Shown here: positions 14,268 through 21,989 of the stretch, one piece after another
How positions within the stretch are numbered: position 1 is the first letter of the stretch
Layout of the letters: every line of letters starts with the position of its first letter
NCBI GenBank assembly: GCA_003979035.1
Contig: RXOA01000123.1
Location: 1-24,108 of the forward strand
From: Candidatus Bipolaricaulota bacterium
GTDB taxonomy: Bacteria; Bipolaricaulota; Bipolaricaulia; UBA7950; UBA9294
Direction of reading: 5' to 3'
Length of the DNA: 24,108 nucleotides
The notes under the pieces: model-generated
The model's input: the letters and a program-made list of their open reading frames with translations, nothing else
Database searches by the model: none
What the model was told of the DNA's origin: nothing
Program-made: the position numbers and the translations under genes

Positions 14268-15935
14268 TTGGCCACGCGCCTCTTACTTGGAGACGAGGCG
14301 CTCGCACAGGGGGCGATCGACGCCGGCCTGTCGGGCGCATACGCTTACCCCGGGACCCCGTCGACGGAGATCACCGAGTACGTTCAACGCCACGTCGCCG
14401 TCACGTCCCAATCGATTCACTGTCGTTGGTCGTCGAACGAGAAGACGGCGCTGGAAGAGGCGGTCGGGATGAGCTACGCAGGACGGCGCGCCATGGCGAG
14501 CATGAAGCACGTCGGGCTGAACGTCGCCGCCGATCCGTTCATCAACGCCGCTCTGATCGGGACGCGCGGCGGTCTGCTCATCAACGTCGCCGATGACCCC
14601 TCCATGCATTCGTCGCAAAATGAACAAGATTCGAGGTTGTATGGAGAAATGGCCCTCGTGCCCTGCATTGAGCCTGCCGACCAGCAACAGGCCTACGATG
14701 CTGCGATCTATGCATTCGAGTTCTCCGAAAGGCACGAACTGCCGGTACTGCTCCGGCTGACGACGCGCCTCGCGCATTCCCGCGCTGACGTGGAGATCCA
14801 CGAGGACGGATCACGCCCCCAGAACCCATTCTCTCTTCCCAATGACAAGCAGCGCTTCATCCTGCTCCCCGCTCACGCTCGCGCCCGCTATCTCCGATTG
14901 TTGGAGCAACAGCAGGCGCTCGTGGAAGCCAGTGAAGAAAGCCCGTTCAGCACACTCTCCCTGGAAGGGGATGCGTCCTTGGGAATCGTCAGCTGCGGCA
15001 TCGCCGGGAACTACGTCCAAGAAACATTCGGCGGCAAGGTTCGCCATCCTTGGCTGCAGATCGGGCAGTATCCCCTTCCGGTTCGACGGATTGAAGCGCT
15101 GTTCTCCCGCTGTTCGCGGATCATCGTACTGGAGGAGGGAACGCCGTTCGTGGAGTCCCGCCTGCGTGGCCTTCCGCTTCGATCCTCCCCGGAAATCTTC
15201 GGGCGGCTCACCGGACATCTCCCCCGCACCGGCGAGCTTGCTCCCGAATCGGTGGCCAGCGCGTTCCGTTCGTCGGGCGCGCCTTCGGCCGACGCAAGGC
15301 ACAGGCCTTCTCCCCTTCTCAGGAATCGTCCCCCGGCACTATGCCAAGGGTGTCCGCACATCGACAGCTACCGCGCTCTCAACCAGGCCATGGCGCCATA
15401 CCGTGATCGAGGCCGAGTGTTCGCCGACATCGGCTGCTACACGTTGGGAGCGATGCCCCCGCTTGAAGCGATCGATACCTGCTTGTGCATGGGCGCATCG
15501 ATCACGATGGCCAAAGGGGCGGCTGACGCGGGAACATCGCCCGCCGTCGCCGTCATCGGAGATTCCACCTTCGCTCATTCGGGATTGACGGGCCTTCTCG
15601 ACTGTACGGCGGAGCAGACGCCGATCACGGTCATCCTTCTTGACAACGGCACGGTGGCGATGACCGGCGGACAAGACTCCCAAGCCACCGGGCGATTCGC
15701 TCAGCTATGCGAAGCGCTCGGCGTCGATCGCGAACACATCGTCGCGATCAATCCGCGAGCCGATCGTCACGAAGAGAGCGTCGCCATCATCGCTCGCGAA
15801 CTGATCTACGACGGTCCATCGGTCATCGTTGCGCAACGAGAATGCATTCAGACGCTTCGGAGGAGCAATTCGACCCGGAAACCGGAGAGCCCCCCGCGCG
15901 GCTGCCGGCAAGATGCGAAAGGAGATCCACAGTGA
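14268..15935 (+). CDS. iorA: Indolepyruvate ferredoxin oxidoreductase, alpha subunit, without ferredoxin domain
   Basis: 555 residues. The N-terminal pyrimidine-binding half has AYPGTPSTEI, MKHVGLNVAADP and DDPSMHSSQNEQDSR. The C-terminal thiamine-diphosphate half has CQGCPH (359-364), DIGCYTLG, GDSTFAHSG (431-439) and DNGTVAMTGGQDS. With IorB it oxidatively decarboxylates arylpyruvates to aryl-CoA, passing electrons to ferredoxin. Usual IorA proteins of about 600-650 residues end in a domain with two [4Fe-4S] clusters. Here the chain stops after VIVAQRECIQTLRR plus about 25 polar residues, with no Cys-rich motif. Start TTG 14268 is chosen for its AGGAGG at 14257-14262; an upstream TTG (14217) lacks one. 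Its stop overlaps iorB. Confidence 0.9.
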   Translation: MATRLLLGDEALAQGAIDAGLSGAYAYPGTPSTEITEYVQRHVAVTSQSIHCRWSSNEKTALEEAVGMSYAGRRAMASMKHVGLNVAADPFINAALIGTRGGLLINVADDPSMHSSQNEQDSRLYGEMALVPCIEPADQQQAYDAAIYAFEFSERHELPVLLRLTTRLAHSRADVEIHEDGSRPQNPFSLPNDKQRFILLPAHARARYLRLLEQQQALVEASEESPFSTLSLEGDASLGIVSCGIAGNYVQETFGGKVRHPWLQIGQYPLPVRRIEALFSRCSRIIVLEEGTPFVESRLRGLPLRSSPEIFGRLTGHLPRTGELAPESVASAFRSSGAPSADARHRPSPLLRNRPPALCQGCPHIDSYRALNQAMAPYRDRGRVFADIGCYTLGAMPPLEAIDTCLCMGASITMAKGAADAGTSPAVAVIGDSTFAHSGLTGLLDCTAEQTPITVILLDNGTVAMTGGQDSQATGRFAQLCEALGVDREHIVAINPRADRHEESVAIIARELIYDGPSVIVAQRECIQTLRRSNSTRKPESPPRGCRQDAKGDPQ

Positions 15936-16519
15936 AATGCGACATCGTTCTTGCCGGTGTCGGCGGCCAGGGATTGCTGTCGATCGCGATGCTGATCGGG
16001 CGCACAGCGCTTGATCAAGGCCTTCGAGTCAAGCAGGCCGAGGTTCACGGAATGGCTCAACGTGGCGGAGCCGTCCACAGCCACCTGCGGCTCTCCGACC
16101 GACCGATCGCATCCGACCTGATCGCGGTCGGAACGGCCAACGTTCTCCTGGCGATGGAGCCGCTGGAAGCACTGCGCCACCTCCCGATGCTCGCCGATGA
16201 CGGGGTCGTTTTCAGTAACACGACGACGATCCGGAACATCCCTGACTATCCGGATGAAGAAGTTCTGCGTCAGCAGCTCGCCTCGCGAGCAGCGATCAAG
16301 TGGATCGATGCGGAGAGACTTGCTCAAGAGGCGGGGTCGCTGCGGACAGCGAATGTCGTCTTGCTGGGAGCACTCTCGCAGGCCCTCCCGATGGAGCAGA
16401 GGATCTTCGAGCGAGCGATCCGGACGATGTTCTCTCGCAAGGGCGACACAGTGGTCGAGCAGAACCTTCGCGCGTTTGCCCACGGGCGGAGTGCGGTTCG
16501 CGAAGAATCCGCACCGTAA
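15932..16519 (+). CDS. iorB: Indolepyruvate ferredoxin oxidoreductase, beta subunit
   Basis: 195 residues of the gamma-type domain of 2-oxoacid:ferredoxin oxidoreductases. The N-terminal VKCDIVLAGVGGQGLLSIAMLIG and VKQAEVHGMAQRGGAVHSHLR are diagnostic. This subunit completes the IorAB heterodimer, which handles 2-oxoacids from aromatic amino acids in anaerobes. GTG 15932 overlaps the iorA stop (GTGA) and has an AAAGGAGA site upstream. Longer frames upstream are Arg-rich shadows of iorA. No third gene supplying a ferredoxin follows; the 59 bases after the stop lead to a convergent gene. Confidence 0.93.
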   Translation: MKCDIVLAGVGGQGLLSIAMLIGRTALDQGLRVKQAEVHGMAQRGGAVHSHLRLSDRPIASDLIAVGTANVLLAMEPLEALRHLPMLADDGVVFSNTTTIRNIPDYPDEEVLRQQLASRAAIKWIDAERLAQEAGSLRTANVVLLGALSQALPMEQRIFERAIRTMFSRKGDTVVEQNLRAFAHGRSAVREESAP

Positions 16520-16578
16520 GGGGCCGATCGACCGGCGCTGGGCACGGGTGCCAAGCCCTACGATTGTCAGAACGATCG

Positions 16579-16896
16579 CTAGGCCAACTTGTCGCCGTGT
16601 CTGTACGGCCGGCTTGCGTTGTACGCCGCTTTGGCCGCAAGCGCTCCCTCGAGATCGAGTCCCTCTGCGGCGGCGAAGTCCAGCATGCGGATCAAGCAGT
16701 CGGCAAGCTCCTCTTCGATCTGCGTGAATCGGGGAATCTTCTCACTCGGAGGATTCCCGATCCGATACGCTTCCATCGCCTCCGCAAGTTCCGTGACCAT
16801 CAACATCAGCACTTCACCCGTGCTGCGCGAACGATCCCACCACCCGTGTTCTCGTGCCGTTTCGTGGACATCTCTCTGCCAATCGCTGATGTTCAT
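16579..16896 (-). CDS. MazG-like nucleotide pyrophosphohydrolase
   Basis: 105 residues of the all-alpha NTP pyrophosphatase superfamily. The metal-binding signature ExxE...ExxD is present at E36/E39 (TELAEAMEAYR) and E63/D66 (EEELADCLIRMLDFA). The C-terminal AAYNASRPYRHGDKLA matches the usual NxxRPxxHGGK ending of this group. Such enzymes hydrolyse (d)NTPs to monophosphates and may remove non-canonical nucleotides; the substrate here is unknown. ATG 16896 is the start. The gene is single and divergent from the metallophosphatase genes, with a 128-base gap between them. Confidence 0.88.
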   Translation of the reverse strand: MNISDWQRDVHETAREHGWWDRSRSTGEVLMLMVTELAEAMEAYRIGNPPSEKIPRFTQIEEELADCLIRMLDFAAAEGLDLEGALAAKAAYNASRPYRHGDKLA

Positions 16897-16937
16897 GGTG
16901 TCATGACCGTACGCCGCCGATCCAACGGCTGCAACCC

Positions 16938-16966
16938 TTGTCGTCTTCGGGAGATACGGCTAGGCT
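16938..16966 (+). promoter_or_regulatory. Possible promoter of the metallophosphatase operon
   Basis: TTGTCG (16938-16943), a 17-base spacer and TAGGCT (16961-16966) lie about 60 bases before the first metallophosphatase ATG. Matches are four and three of six, so this is weak. The 128-base divergent gap (16897-17024) shows no other structure. Confidence 0.3.
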
Positions 16967-17024
16967 TGACCCGAACCGGACAAGGAATGGATTTCAGAAC
17001 AGAGGGATCAAGGAGGCCTGCTCA

Positions 17025-17924
17025 ATGTTGAATCGGAATCGTTTGCTCCCATCGGTCGCGGTGTGGCTGGCAGTGTTGTGTATGGCAGGAGCAATGCTCG
17101 CGGTCTCGGCCCCGGTGCACATGGGAATCATCACCGACGTTCACGCCCACGACACGGACTCGCCCGTCGAAGGGAAGGTCATGACCAACTACGAGGAACG
17201 CCTCGCCGCCTTCGTCGGCGCGATGAACGACATGGAGATCGACATCGTGATCGAGCTTGGCGACCTCGTCAACGGTACGTTCGTCATGGGCGCGGAGGCG
17301 GGCGACGAAGCACGCATCCCCGCGATTCTCGCCTCTGTCGAGACTATCCTCGCCGGACTGAAGGCGCCCCGCCACTACGTTCTCGGCAACCACGACGTGT
17401 ACTCCCTGTACAAGGCGGAGTTCCTCGACATCGTTGCTACCGAGTCGACATCGCTCAGTTACGACATCGGCGATTTCCACGTGGTCATCCTGGATGCCCA
17501 GTTCAACGCGGCCGAAGAAGATCTCGGACACGCGTTCTGGGTCGTGCCCGGCACCATCCCCCAAGCGGAGATCGCTTGGTTGCAGCAGGACTTGGAGGCC
17601 ACGGACAAACCGACGATCGTCTGCATTCATCAGCCGCTCGATGTCGATTTCGCCCTGCTCGCCGGAGGGCCCGAGGTCAGGAACCATCTCGAGGTCCGTG
17701 CCGTTCTCGAGGCATCAGAGAACGTGATCGCCGTTTTCCAGGGCCATACACACGATTTCTCCCATTCGGAGATCGGCGGCATTCATTACATCACGTTCGC
17801 CGCCATGGTCGATCATGTCGAGCCGACACCTCCGACGTGGGCCGTGGTCACGCTGGATCCCGAAACGCGGACGATCGTGATCGACGGCGAAGGAGCTCAG
17901 CCGGATGCTTCGTTCACGTTCTAG
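17025..17924 (+). CDS. Secreted metallophosphatase 1, ADPRibase-Mn-like
   Basis: 299 residues with a Sec signal peptide (hydrophobic 7-27, likely cleavage near SA-PV). All calcineurin-type metal motifs are visible: DVH (38-40), GDLVN (79-83), GNHD (121-124), IHQP and GHTHD. The order, together with the later GGIHYITFAAMV and a C-terminal TIVIDGEGAQP stretch, resembles the Mn-dependent ADP-ribose/CDP-alcohol pyrophosphatase family, but the substrate is not determined. It acts outside the membrane if exported as predicted. ATG 17025 has AGGAGG 8 bases upstream. It is followed by, and overlaps by 20 bases, a paralogue with the same architecture. Confidence 0.88.
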   Translation: MLNRNRLLPSVAVWLAVLCMAGAMLAVSAPVHMGIITDVHAHDTDSPVEGKVMTNYEERLAAFVGAMNDMEIDIVIELGDLVNGTFVMGAEAGDEARIPAILASVETILAGLKAPRHYVLGNHDVYSLYKAEFLDIVATESTSLSYDIGDFHVVILDAQFNAAEEDLGHAFWVVPGTIPQAEIAWLQQDLEATDKPTIVCIHQPLDVDFALLAGGPEVRNHLEVRAVLEASENVIAVFQGHTHDFSHSEIGGIHYITFAAMVDHVEPTPPTWAVVTLDPETRTIVIDGEGAQPDASFTF

Positions 17925-18852
17925 AAAACCGATTCGAGCGGATCGGCTTCGCAACCGTCGAGGTTCGTGCACGTTTGTGACGTCTGTCCTTACCGCGTTC
18001 CTCGTGATGATTTGCGTCGCGTCGCCAGGATCCACGGCGAACGCGGAGACACTCAGAATCGGCGTCATTGCCGATGTTCATGCCCATGATCTCGATTCGC
18101 CGATCGAGGGCAAGTGGATGTCGCACACGGAAACGCGGCTCATGCAGTTCGTCAACGCCATGAATGGATGGCCGGCTGATCTTGTCGTTCAACTCGGCGA
18201 TTTCGTCAACGGATGGATCGTCCTCGGCATCGACCCCGGAGATCCGTCACGGATCCCGGGTATCCTCGCCTGGGCGGATGGGCTCCTTGCCGCATTCCAG
18301 GGACCGCGGCTGCATGTCCTCGGTAACCACGATGTGTACAACCTTGACAAGTCGCAGATCAGGACCGTGCTTGGACTTGAGAACACGTACGACAGCTTGG
18401 ACGCGAATGGCTTCCACTTGGTCATCCTGGATGTTCAGTTTGATGAACAGGGGGACGACCTATCGCACACGTATACCGGGGTCGCCGGATTTGCTCCCGG
18501 CTTCGAGCTGCAATGGCTGCGCGAGGACCTTGCTGCATCAGATTTGCCGACTGTGATCTTCGTGCACCAACGGATCGAGGCCTTCGTGGAAGCGTGGGGC
18601 CGCCCATTGATCGCCAACGCCGAAGATCTGCGGCAGATCCTTGTCGAGGACGGGGATGTTGTCGCTGTGTTTCAGGGGCACGATCACGCCAACCACCATT
18701 CGCTGATGGACGGGATCCATTACGTGACGTTCGAAGCACTCGTCGATCAGGGAACACCACCGTCCTGGGCCGCCGTTACGCTCGACAGCTCTGAGCGAAC
18801 GCTTGTGATCGAGGGCGTTGGAGAACAGGAGAGCTACGATTTCACGTTTTGA
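17905..18852 (+). CDS. Secreted metallophosphatase 2, tandem paralogue
   Basis: 315 residues, clearly related to the preceding gene: DVHAHDLDSPIEGKW corresponds to DVHAHDTDSPVEGKV, and both end in an aromatic FTF. Motifs DVH, GDFVN, GNHD, VHQR and GHDHAN are present, then GIHYVTFEALVD. The signal peptide has an unusually long n-region with about nine arginines before the hydrophobic stretch (24-39), with likely cleavage after ANA (residue 47). The histidine loop reads HQR where its partner has HQP, so substrate preference may differ. ATG 17905, inside the end of gene 1, has GGAG 9 bases upstream. A GTG at 17977 would shorten the n-region but lacks a good ribosome-binding site. Confidence 0.87.
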   Translation: MLRSRSRKPIRADRLRNRRGSCTFVTSVLTAFLVMICVASPGSTANAETLRIGVIADVHAHDLDSPIEGKWMSHTETRLMQFVNAMNGWPADLVVQLGDFVNGWIVLGIDPGDPSRIPGILAWADGLLAAFQGPRLHVLGNHDVYNLDKSQIRTVLGLENTYDSLDANGFHLVILDVQFDEQGDDLSHTYTGVAGFAPGFELQWLREDLAASDLPTVIFVHQRIEAFVEAWGRPLIANAEDLRQILVEDGDVVAVFQGHDHANHHSLMDGIHYVTFEALVDQGTPPSWAAVTLDSSERTLVIEGVGEQESYDFTF

Positions 18853-18886
18853 CGAGCACTCCCGCGACGCAAGAAGGAGACCCGAA

Positions 18887-19177
18887 ATGATTGCTGGATT
18901 CAGCATTGCTCCGATCGGCGAAGGCGAAAGCCTGAGCCCCTATGTCGCCCGCGCGTTTCGGCTGATTGAGGCAAGCGGCCTTCCGTTCGAACATCATGCC
19001 ATGGGGACCAACATCGAAGGGAATTGGGACGAAGTGATGTCGGTGATGAAGGCATGTCGAGACGATCTTCTTCGCGATTGCCATCGCATCACCCTGTCGA
19101 TCCACATCGATGATCGAACCGGGGGTACGGAGCGCCTGCACAGAAAAGTCGCGTCGGCTCGGACCAAGATGCGGTGA
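18887..19177 (+). CDS. MTH1187-family thiamine-binding protein
   Basis: 96 residues of the small ferredoxin-like fold family (DUF77, MTH1187/YkoF type). Visible features are the opening MIAGFSIAPIGEG, the ASGLPFEHHAMGTNIEGNWDEVMSVMKAC block and a basic end. Members bind thiamine or related pyrimidines and form tetramers; this is a cytoplasmic protein with no signal peptide. ATG 18887 has AAGGAGA 6 bases upstream. The frame is open earlier but that part is the metallophosphatase 2 end in another frame. It lies 34 bases after metallophosphatase 2, so co-transcription is likely. It is followed by a convergent gene. Confidence 0.88.
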   Translation: MIAGFSIAPIGEGESLSPYVARAFRLIEASGLPFEHHAMGTNIEGNWDEVMSVMKACRDDLLRDCHRITLSIHIDDRTGGTERLHRKVASARTKMR

Positions 19178-19237
19178 CCGAGTCGAGACGCCCATGTTCG
19201 CTCCGGCTCGAATCCTGCCCCACGACGCTCCGTCGCT

Positions 19238-20902
19238 TCAGAGCGTGAGAACGTCACCGGCGATATTCATCGCATGATCTCCGATTCGTTCAAGATTGCG
19301 CAGTGCTTCGACGAACAAGACCCCCATCTCGGGATCGCATACTCCCGCTTCGATCCGGCGAATGTGCCGCTGCTTGTATGTCTCCTCGAGCCGATCGATC
19401 TCTTTCTCCATCGCCGCTGAGCTCTCGACCAGCGTTCGGTCTTCCTTCCGCAGTCCGGCAAGCACTTGATCAAGCATCTCTTTGACCCGGTCGAACAACG
19501 TCGACACCTCGGACCGGGCCTCATACGAGAGTTCGACAACGTGCCTCGCTCGGACACGACCTCGTTCGGCGATGTTCACGGCATGGTCGCCGATTCGTTC
19601 CAGATCATGGACCGCGTGGCGCAGAACATGAAGCTTCCGCGTGTCCGCATCGGATAGACCATGCGAATCCACCTGGTTGAGATAGCTGTCAAGATCGTGG
19701 AAGAACCGGTCGACGCCCTCCTCAAGTTCGAATGTGTCTTGAACCGCATCAAGATCCGCCTTGAGAAACGCCTTGCGGGATGACTCCAACATCCGCATGA
19801 CGGTTTCGGCCATCGTCATGAGCGCTTGGCTCGCATGGTTGATCGCCATCACCGGTGTCTGCAGAAGCTCTCGCGACAGCGCTTCTTGTTTGACCGGCAC
19901 TGCGTTCTCCCGTCCTCGAACCAATCGTTTGGCAAGCCACACAAGTGCCGGAACACACGGAATCAACGCAACCGTCACCGCGATATTGAAGATCGTATGG
20001 GCGTTGGCGATCTGCCGAACCAACGTTCCCGCCGTTCCTTCGACAAGGCGAGCGTACGCCGGAATCCAGGGAATGAAGACCCCCACACCGAGCACATTGA
20101 CGGCGAGCTGGCCGATCGCGAGCCGTCGGGAAGAGAGCGAAGAGCCGATCGACGCAATCTGAGCGGTAATGGTGGTGCCGATGTTCGCGCCAAGAACAAG
20201 CGCAATCGCCGCTGGAAGCGTGATCACGCCTGCGCTTCCCATCGCGATCACCATCGCTGTCATCGCTGAGGAGCTCTGAATGATGGCCGTGACGATTGCG
20301 CCCACCGCGACACCCAATAGCACATTCGCTCCGCACGACTCAAGCAGCTGAAGGACAAACGGGGTATCGGCCAATCCTCGGAGTCCAGAGGAGAGAATAT
20401 CCATCCCCAGGAAAAGCAGGCCGAAGCCAAGGATGATGCGTCCGATATCGTGGAACCGTCTTCCTCGGCCAACGGCGGAGAGGAGGAACCCGACAGCGAT
20501 CACCGGAAGGTAGTACTGGCCGATCTTGAACGCGATGATCTGCGCGGTGAACGTTGTCCCGATCTCCGAGCCGAGCATGACGCCGACGCCCTGAGAAAGC
20601 GTCAGCACACCGGCATTGATCAATCCAATCAGCAGCACCATGGTCATGCTGCTGCTCTGGAGAACGCCGGAAGTCACTGCGCCAACGATGACCCCGCGCC
20701 ATGGGCGCCCGGTAAGGCGTTCCAGCAAGTTGCGCATCCGTCCACCGGCGGCCCGCTTCAGGGCACTGCTAAGGACATGGAGCCCGTAGAGAAACAGCGC
20801 CACGCCACCGGCTGCCGAGAAGAACAATGTAAGAACTGAAATCCTTCCCTCCTCTATCAATCCAAACGTCGAGCTATCAAGAACGGTGGCATTCTCCAAC
20901 AA
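19238..20902 (-). CDS. Na+/phosphate cotransporter with C-terminal PhoU-like domain
   Basis: Up to 554 residues. The N-terminal two thirds is a NptA/YjbB-type carrier with the duplicated QSSS motifs (GVLQSSSMTMVLL and IIQSSSAMTAMVIAM) and matching GTT motifs (GSEIGTTFTAQ, GANIGTTITAQ), with about eight or nine membrane helices. From about residue 340 a PhoU-like helical domain follows with two NLERIGDHA/DLERIGDHA repeats. The carrier moves phosphate with sodium across the inner membrane. The longest frame starts at TTG 20902 without a ribosome-binding site. GAGGAGGGAAGG at 20843-20854 lies ahead of an ATT (20842) and a TTG (20827), so the true start may be there. Confidence 0.9.
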   Translation of the reverse strand: MLENATVLDSSTFGLIEEGRISVLTLFFSAAGGVALFLYGLHVLSSALKRAAGGRMRNLLERLTGRPWRGVIVGAVTSGVLQSSSMTMVLLIGLINAGVLTLSQGVGVMLGSEIGTTFTAQIIAFKIGQYYLPVIAVGFLLSAVGRGRRFHDIGRIILGFGLLFLGMDILSSGLRGLADTPFVLQLLESCGANVLLGVAVGAIVTAIIQSSSAMTAMVIAMGSAGVITLPAAIALVLGANIGTTITAQIASIGSSLSSRRLAIGQLAVNVLGVGVFIPWIPAYARLVEGTAGTLVRQIANAHTIFNIAVTVALIPCVPALVWLAKRLVRGRENAVPVKQEALSRELLQTPVMAINHASQALMTMAETVMRMLESSRKAFLKADLDAVQDTFELEEGVDRFFHDLDSYLNQVDSHGLSDADTRKLHVLRHAVHDLERIGDHAVNIAERGRVRARHVVELSYEARSEVSTLFDRVKEMLDQVLAGLRKEDRTLVESSAAMEKEIDRLEETYKQRHIRRIEAGVCDPEMGVLFVEALRNLERIGDHAMNIAGDVLTL

Positions 20903-20971
20903 TCATCGAGGACTTTCAACAAGGAAGCCAGGTTGACCAAAGCGGAGATCTGAGTCAACATAGATTCCGGA

Positions 20972-21979
20972 ATGGATGATTGGATAGGGAATCTCCCGAA
21001 GTTGGATTTGCATGTCCACCTCGACGGCTCGTTGCGTCTTGAAACGCTCGAGGATCTGGCGAAACGCCTACCTGAGGAGGATCGATTCCCCGATGATCTC
21101 GATCTCGCGAGCGCCGTGACCCCACCGGTCCGCTGCACGCTCGAGGAGTACCTGAAGTCCTTTGAGTACACGGTCGCCGTTCTGCAAACCGAAGACGCCC
21201 TTGAACAAGCCGCATCGGAGCTCTGCGAGGACGCGGCATCGGAACATGTCATCTACCTGGAGATTCGATTCGCGCCGCTTCTCCACACGGAACGTGGTTT
21301 GTCACCGCGAGAAGTGGTCACGTCCGTTCTCGCCGGTTTGCGCCGTGCTGAGGCTCGATTCGACATCTGTGCACGGTTGATTCTCTCCGCGATGCGCGAC
21401 GAGTCGCGCGAACGTTCCGTGGAAGTCGCTCAGCTTGCGGCGCAGTTCCGCAAGAAAGGGGTCGTCGCCTTCGATCTCGCGGGTCCCGAACATGATCATC
21501 CTCCAATCCTTCACAAGACGGCGATCGGATTCGCCCGAGACGTCGGACTTCATCTCACGCTTCATGCCGGCGAGGGGTGCTGCCCGGAGCAGATCCGCGA
21601 AGCGATCGATCTGGGCGCGGAAAGGATCGGGCATGGTGTCTACCTCGACCACGATCCATCGGCTCTGAAACGGGTCATCGAGAAGGGGATTCCTCTGGAA
21701 CTATGCCCTACCAGCAATCTCCAGGTCTCCGGCCGGATGGAGCAATATGCCGATCATCCGTTCGGCCAGTACCTCAAGCAGGGAATTCGCGTGACGATCA
21801 ACACCGACAACAGATTGATGTCGCAGACATCCTGCACACGCGAACTGCAAGCCATGGTCGACGCGTTTGATCTCACTGTGGACGAGGTGCGGCGGATCAT
21901 CCAGAACAGCGTCGATGCCGCATTCTGCGATGGTGAGACTCGCGAGATCCTTCAACGGAAAGTGGATGCTGCATTCTAG
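20972..21979 (+). CDS. add: Adenosine deaminase
   Basis: 335 residues, normal length. Zinc-binding and catalytic motifs are in order: HVHLDGS (14-20), FDLAGPEHDHPP, LHAGEG, ERIGHGVYL, LCPTSNLQVS and INTDNRLMS, the last with the TDN variant found in many bacterial Add proteins. It converts adenosine and deoxyadenosine to inosine in purine salvage. ATG 20972 lacks a clear Shine-Dalgarno sequence. A TTGACC at 20933 and a TAGATT at 20961 are loosely spaced and would give an almost leaderless message, so regulation is unclear. It is divergent from the phosphate carrier and convergent with EndoQ, with only 10 bases between stops. Confidence 0.95.
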   Translation: MDDWIGNLPKLDLHVHLDGSLRLETLEDLAKRLPEEDRFPDDLDLASAVTPPVRCTLEEYLKSFEYTVAVLQTEDALEQAASELCEDAASEHVIYLEIRFAPLLHTERGLSPREVVTSVLAGLRRAEARFDICARLILSAMRDESRERSVEVAQLAAQFRKKGVVAFDLAGPEHDHPPILHKTAIGFARDVGLHLTLHAGEGCCPEQIREAIDLGAERIGHGVYLDHDPSALKRVIEKGIPLELCPTSNLQVSGRMEQYADHPFGQYLKQGIRVTINTDNRLMSQTSCTRELQAMVDAFDLTVDEVRRIIQNSVDAAFCDGETREILQRKVDAAF

Positions 21980-21989
21980 TCCCGTCGCC

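Noticed and set aside
14038..14340. An N-terminal extension of about 100 codons on the EF-G-like gene
   Set aside because: The extra part is Arg/Gly-rich, crosses the predicted promoter and has no homology, and the family N terminus starts at ATG 14037 with a good ribosome-binding site.
16520..16578. GGCAC-GG-GTGCC near the iorB end, considered as a bidirectional terminator
   Set aside because: The loop is too small and there is no T-run, so the pairing is not convincing.
17063..17980. A 305-codon Arg-rich frame overlapping the first metallophosphatase on the same strand
   Set aside because: Its extreme Arg content is typical of an out-of-frame reading of GC-rich DNA, while the other frame has a signal peptide and full catalytic motifs.
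19225..19246. ACGCTC/GAGCGT inverted repeat at the end of the phosphate carrier gene, considered as a terminator
   Set aside because: The stem is only six bases and no T-run follows on either strand.
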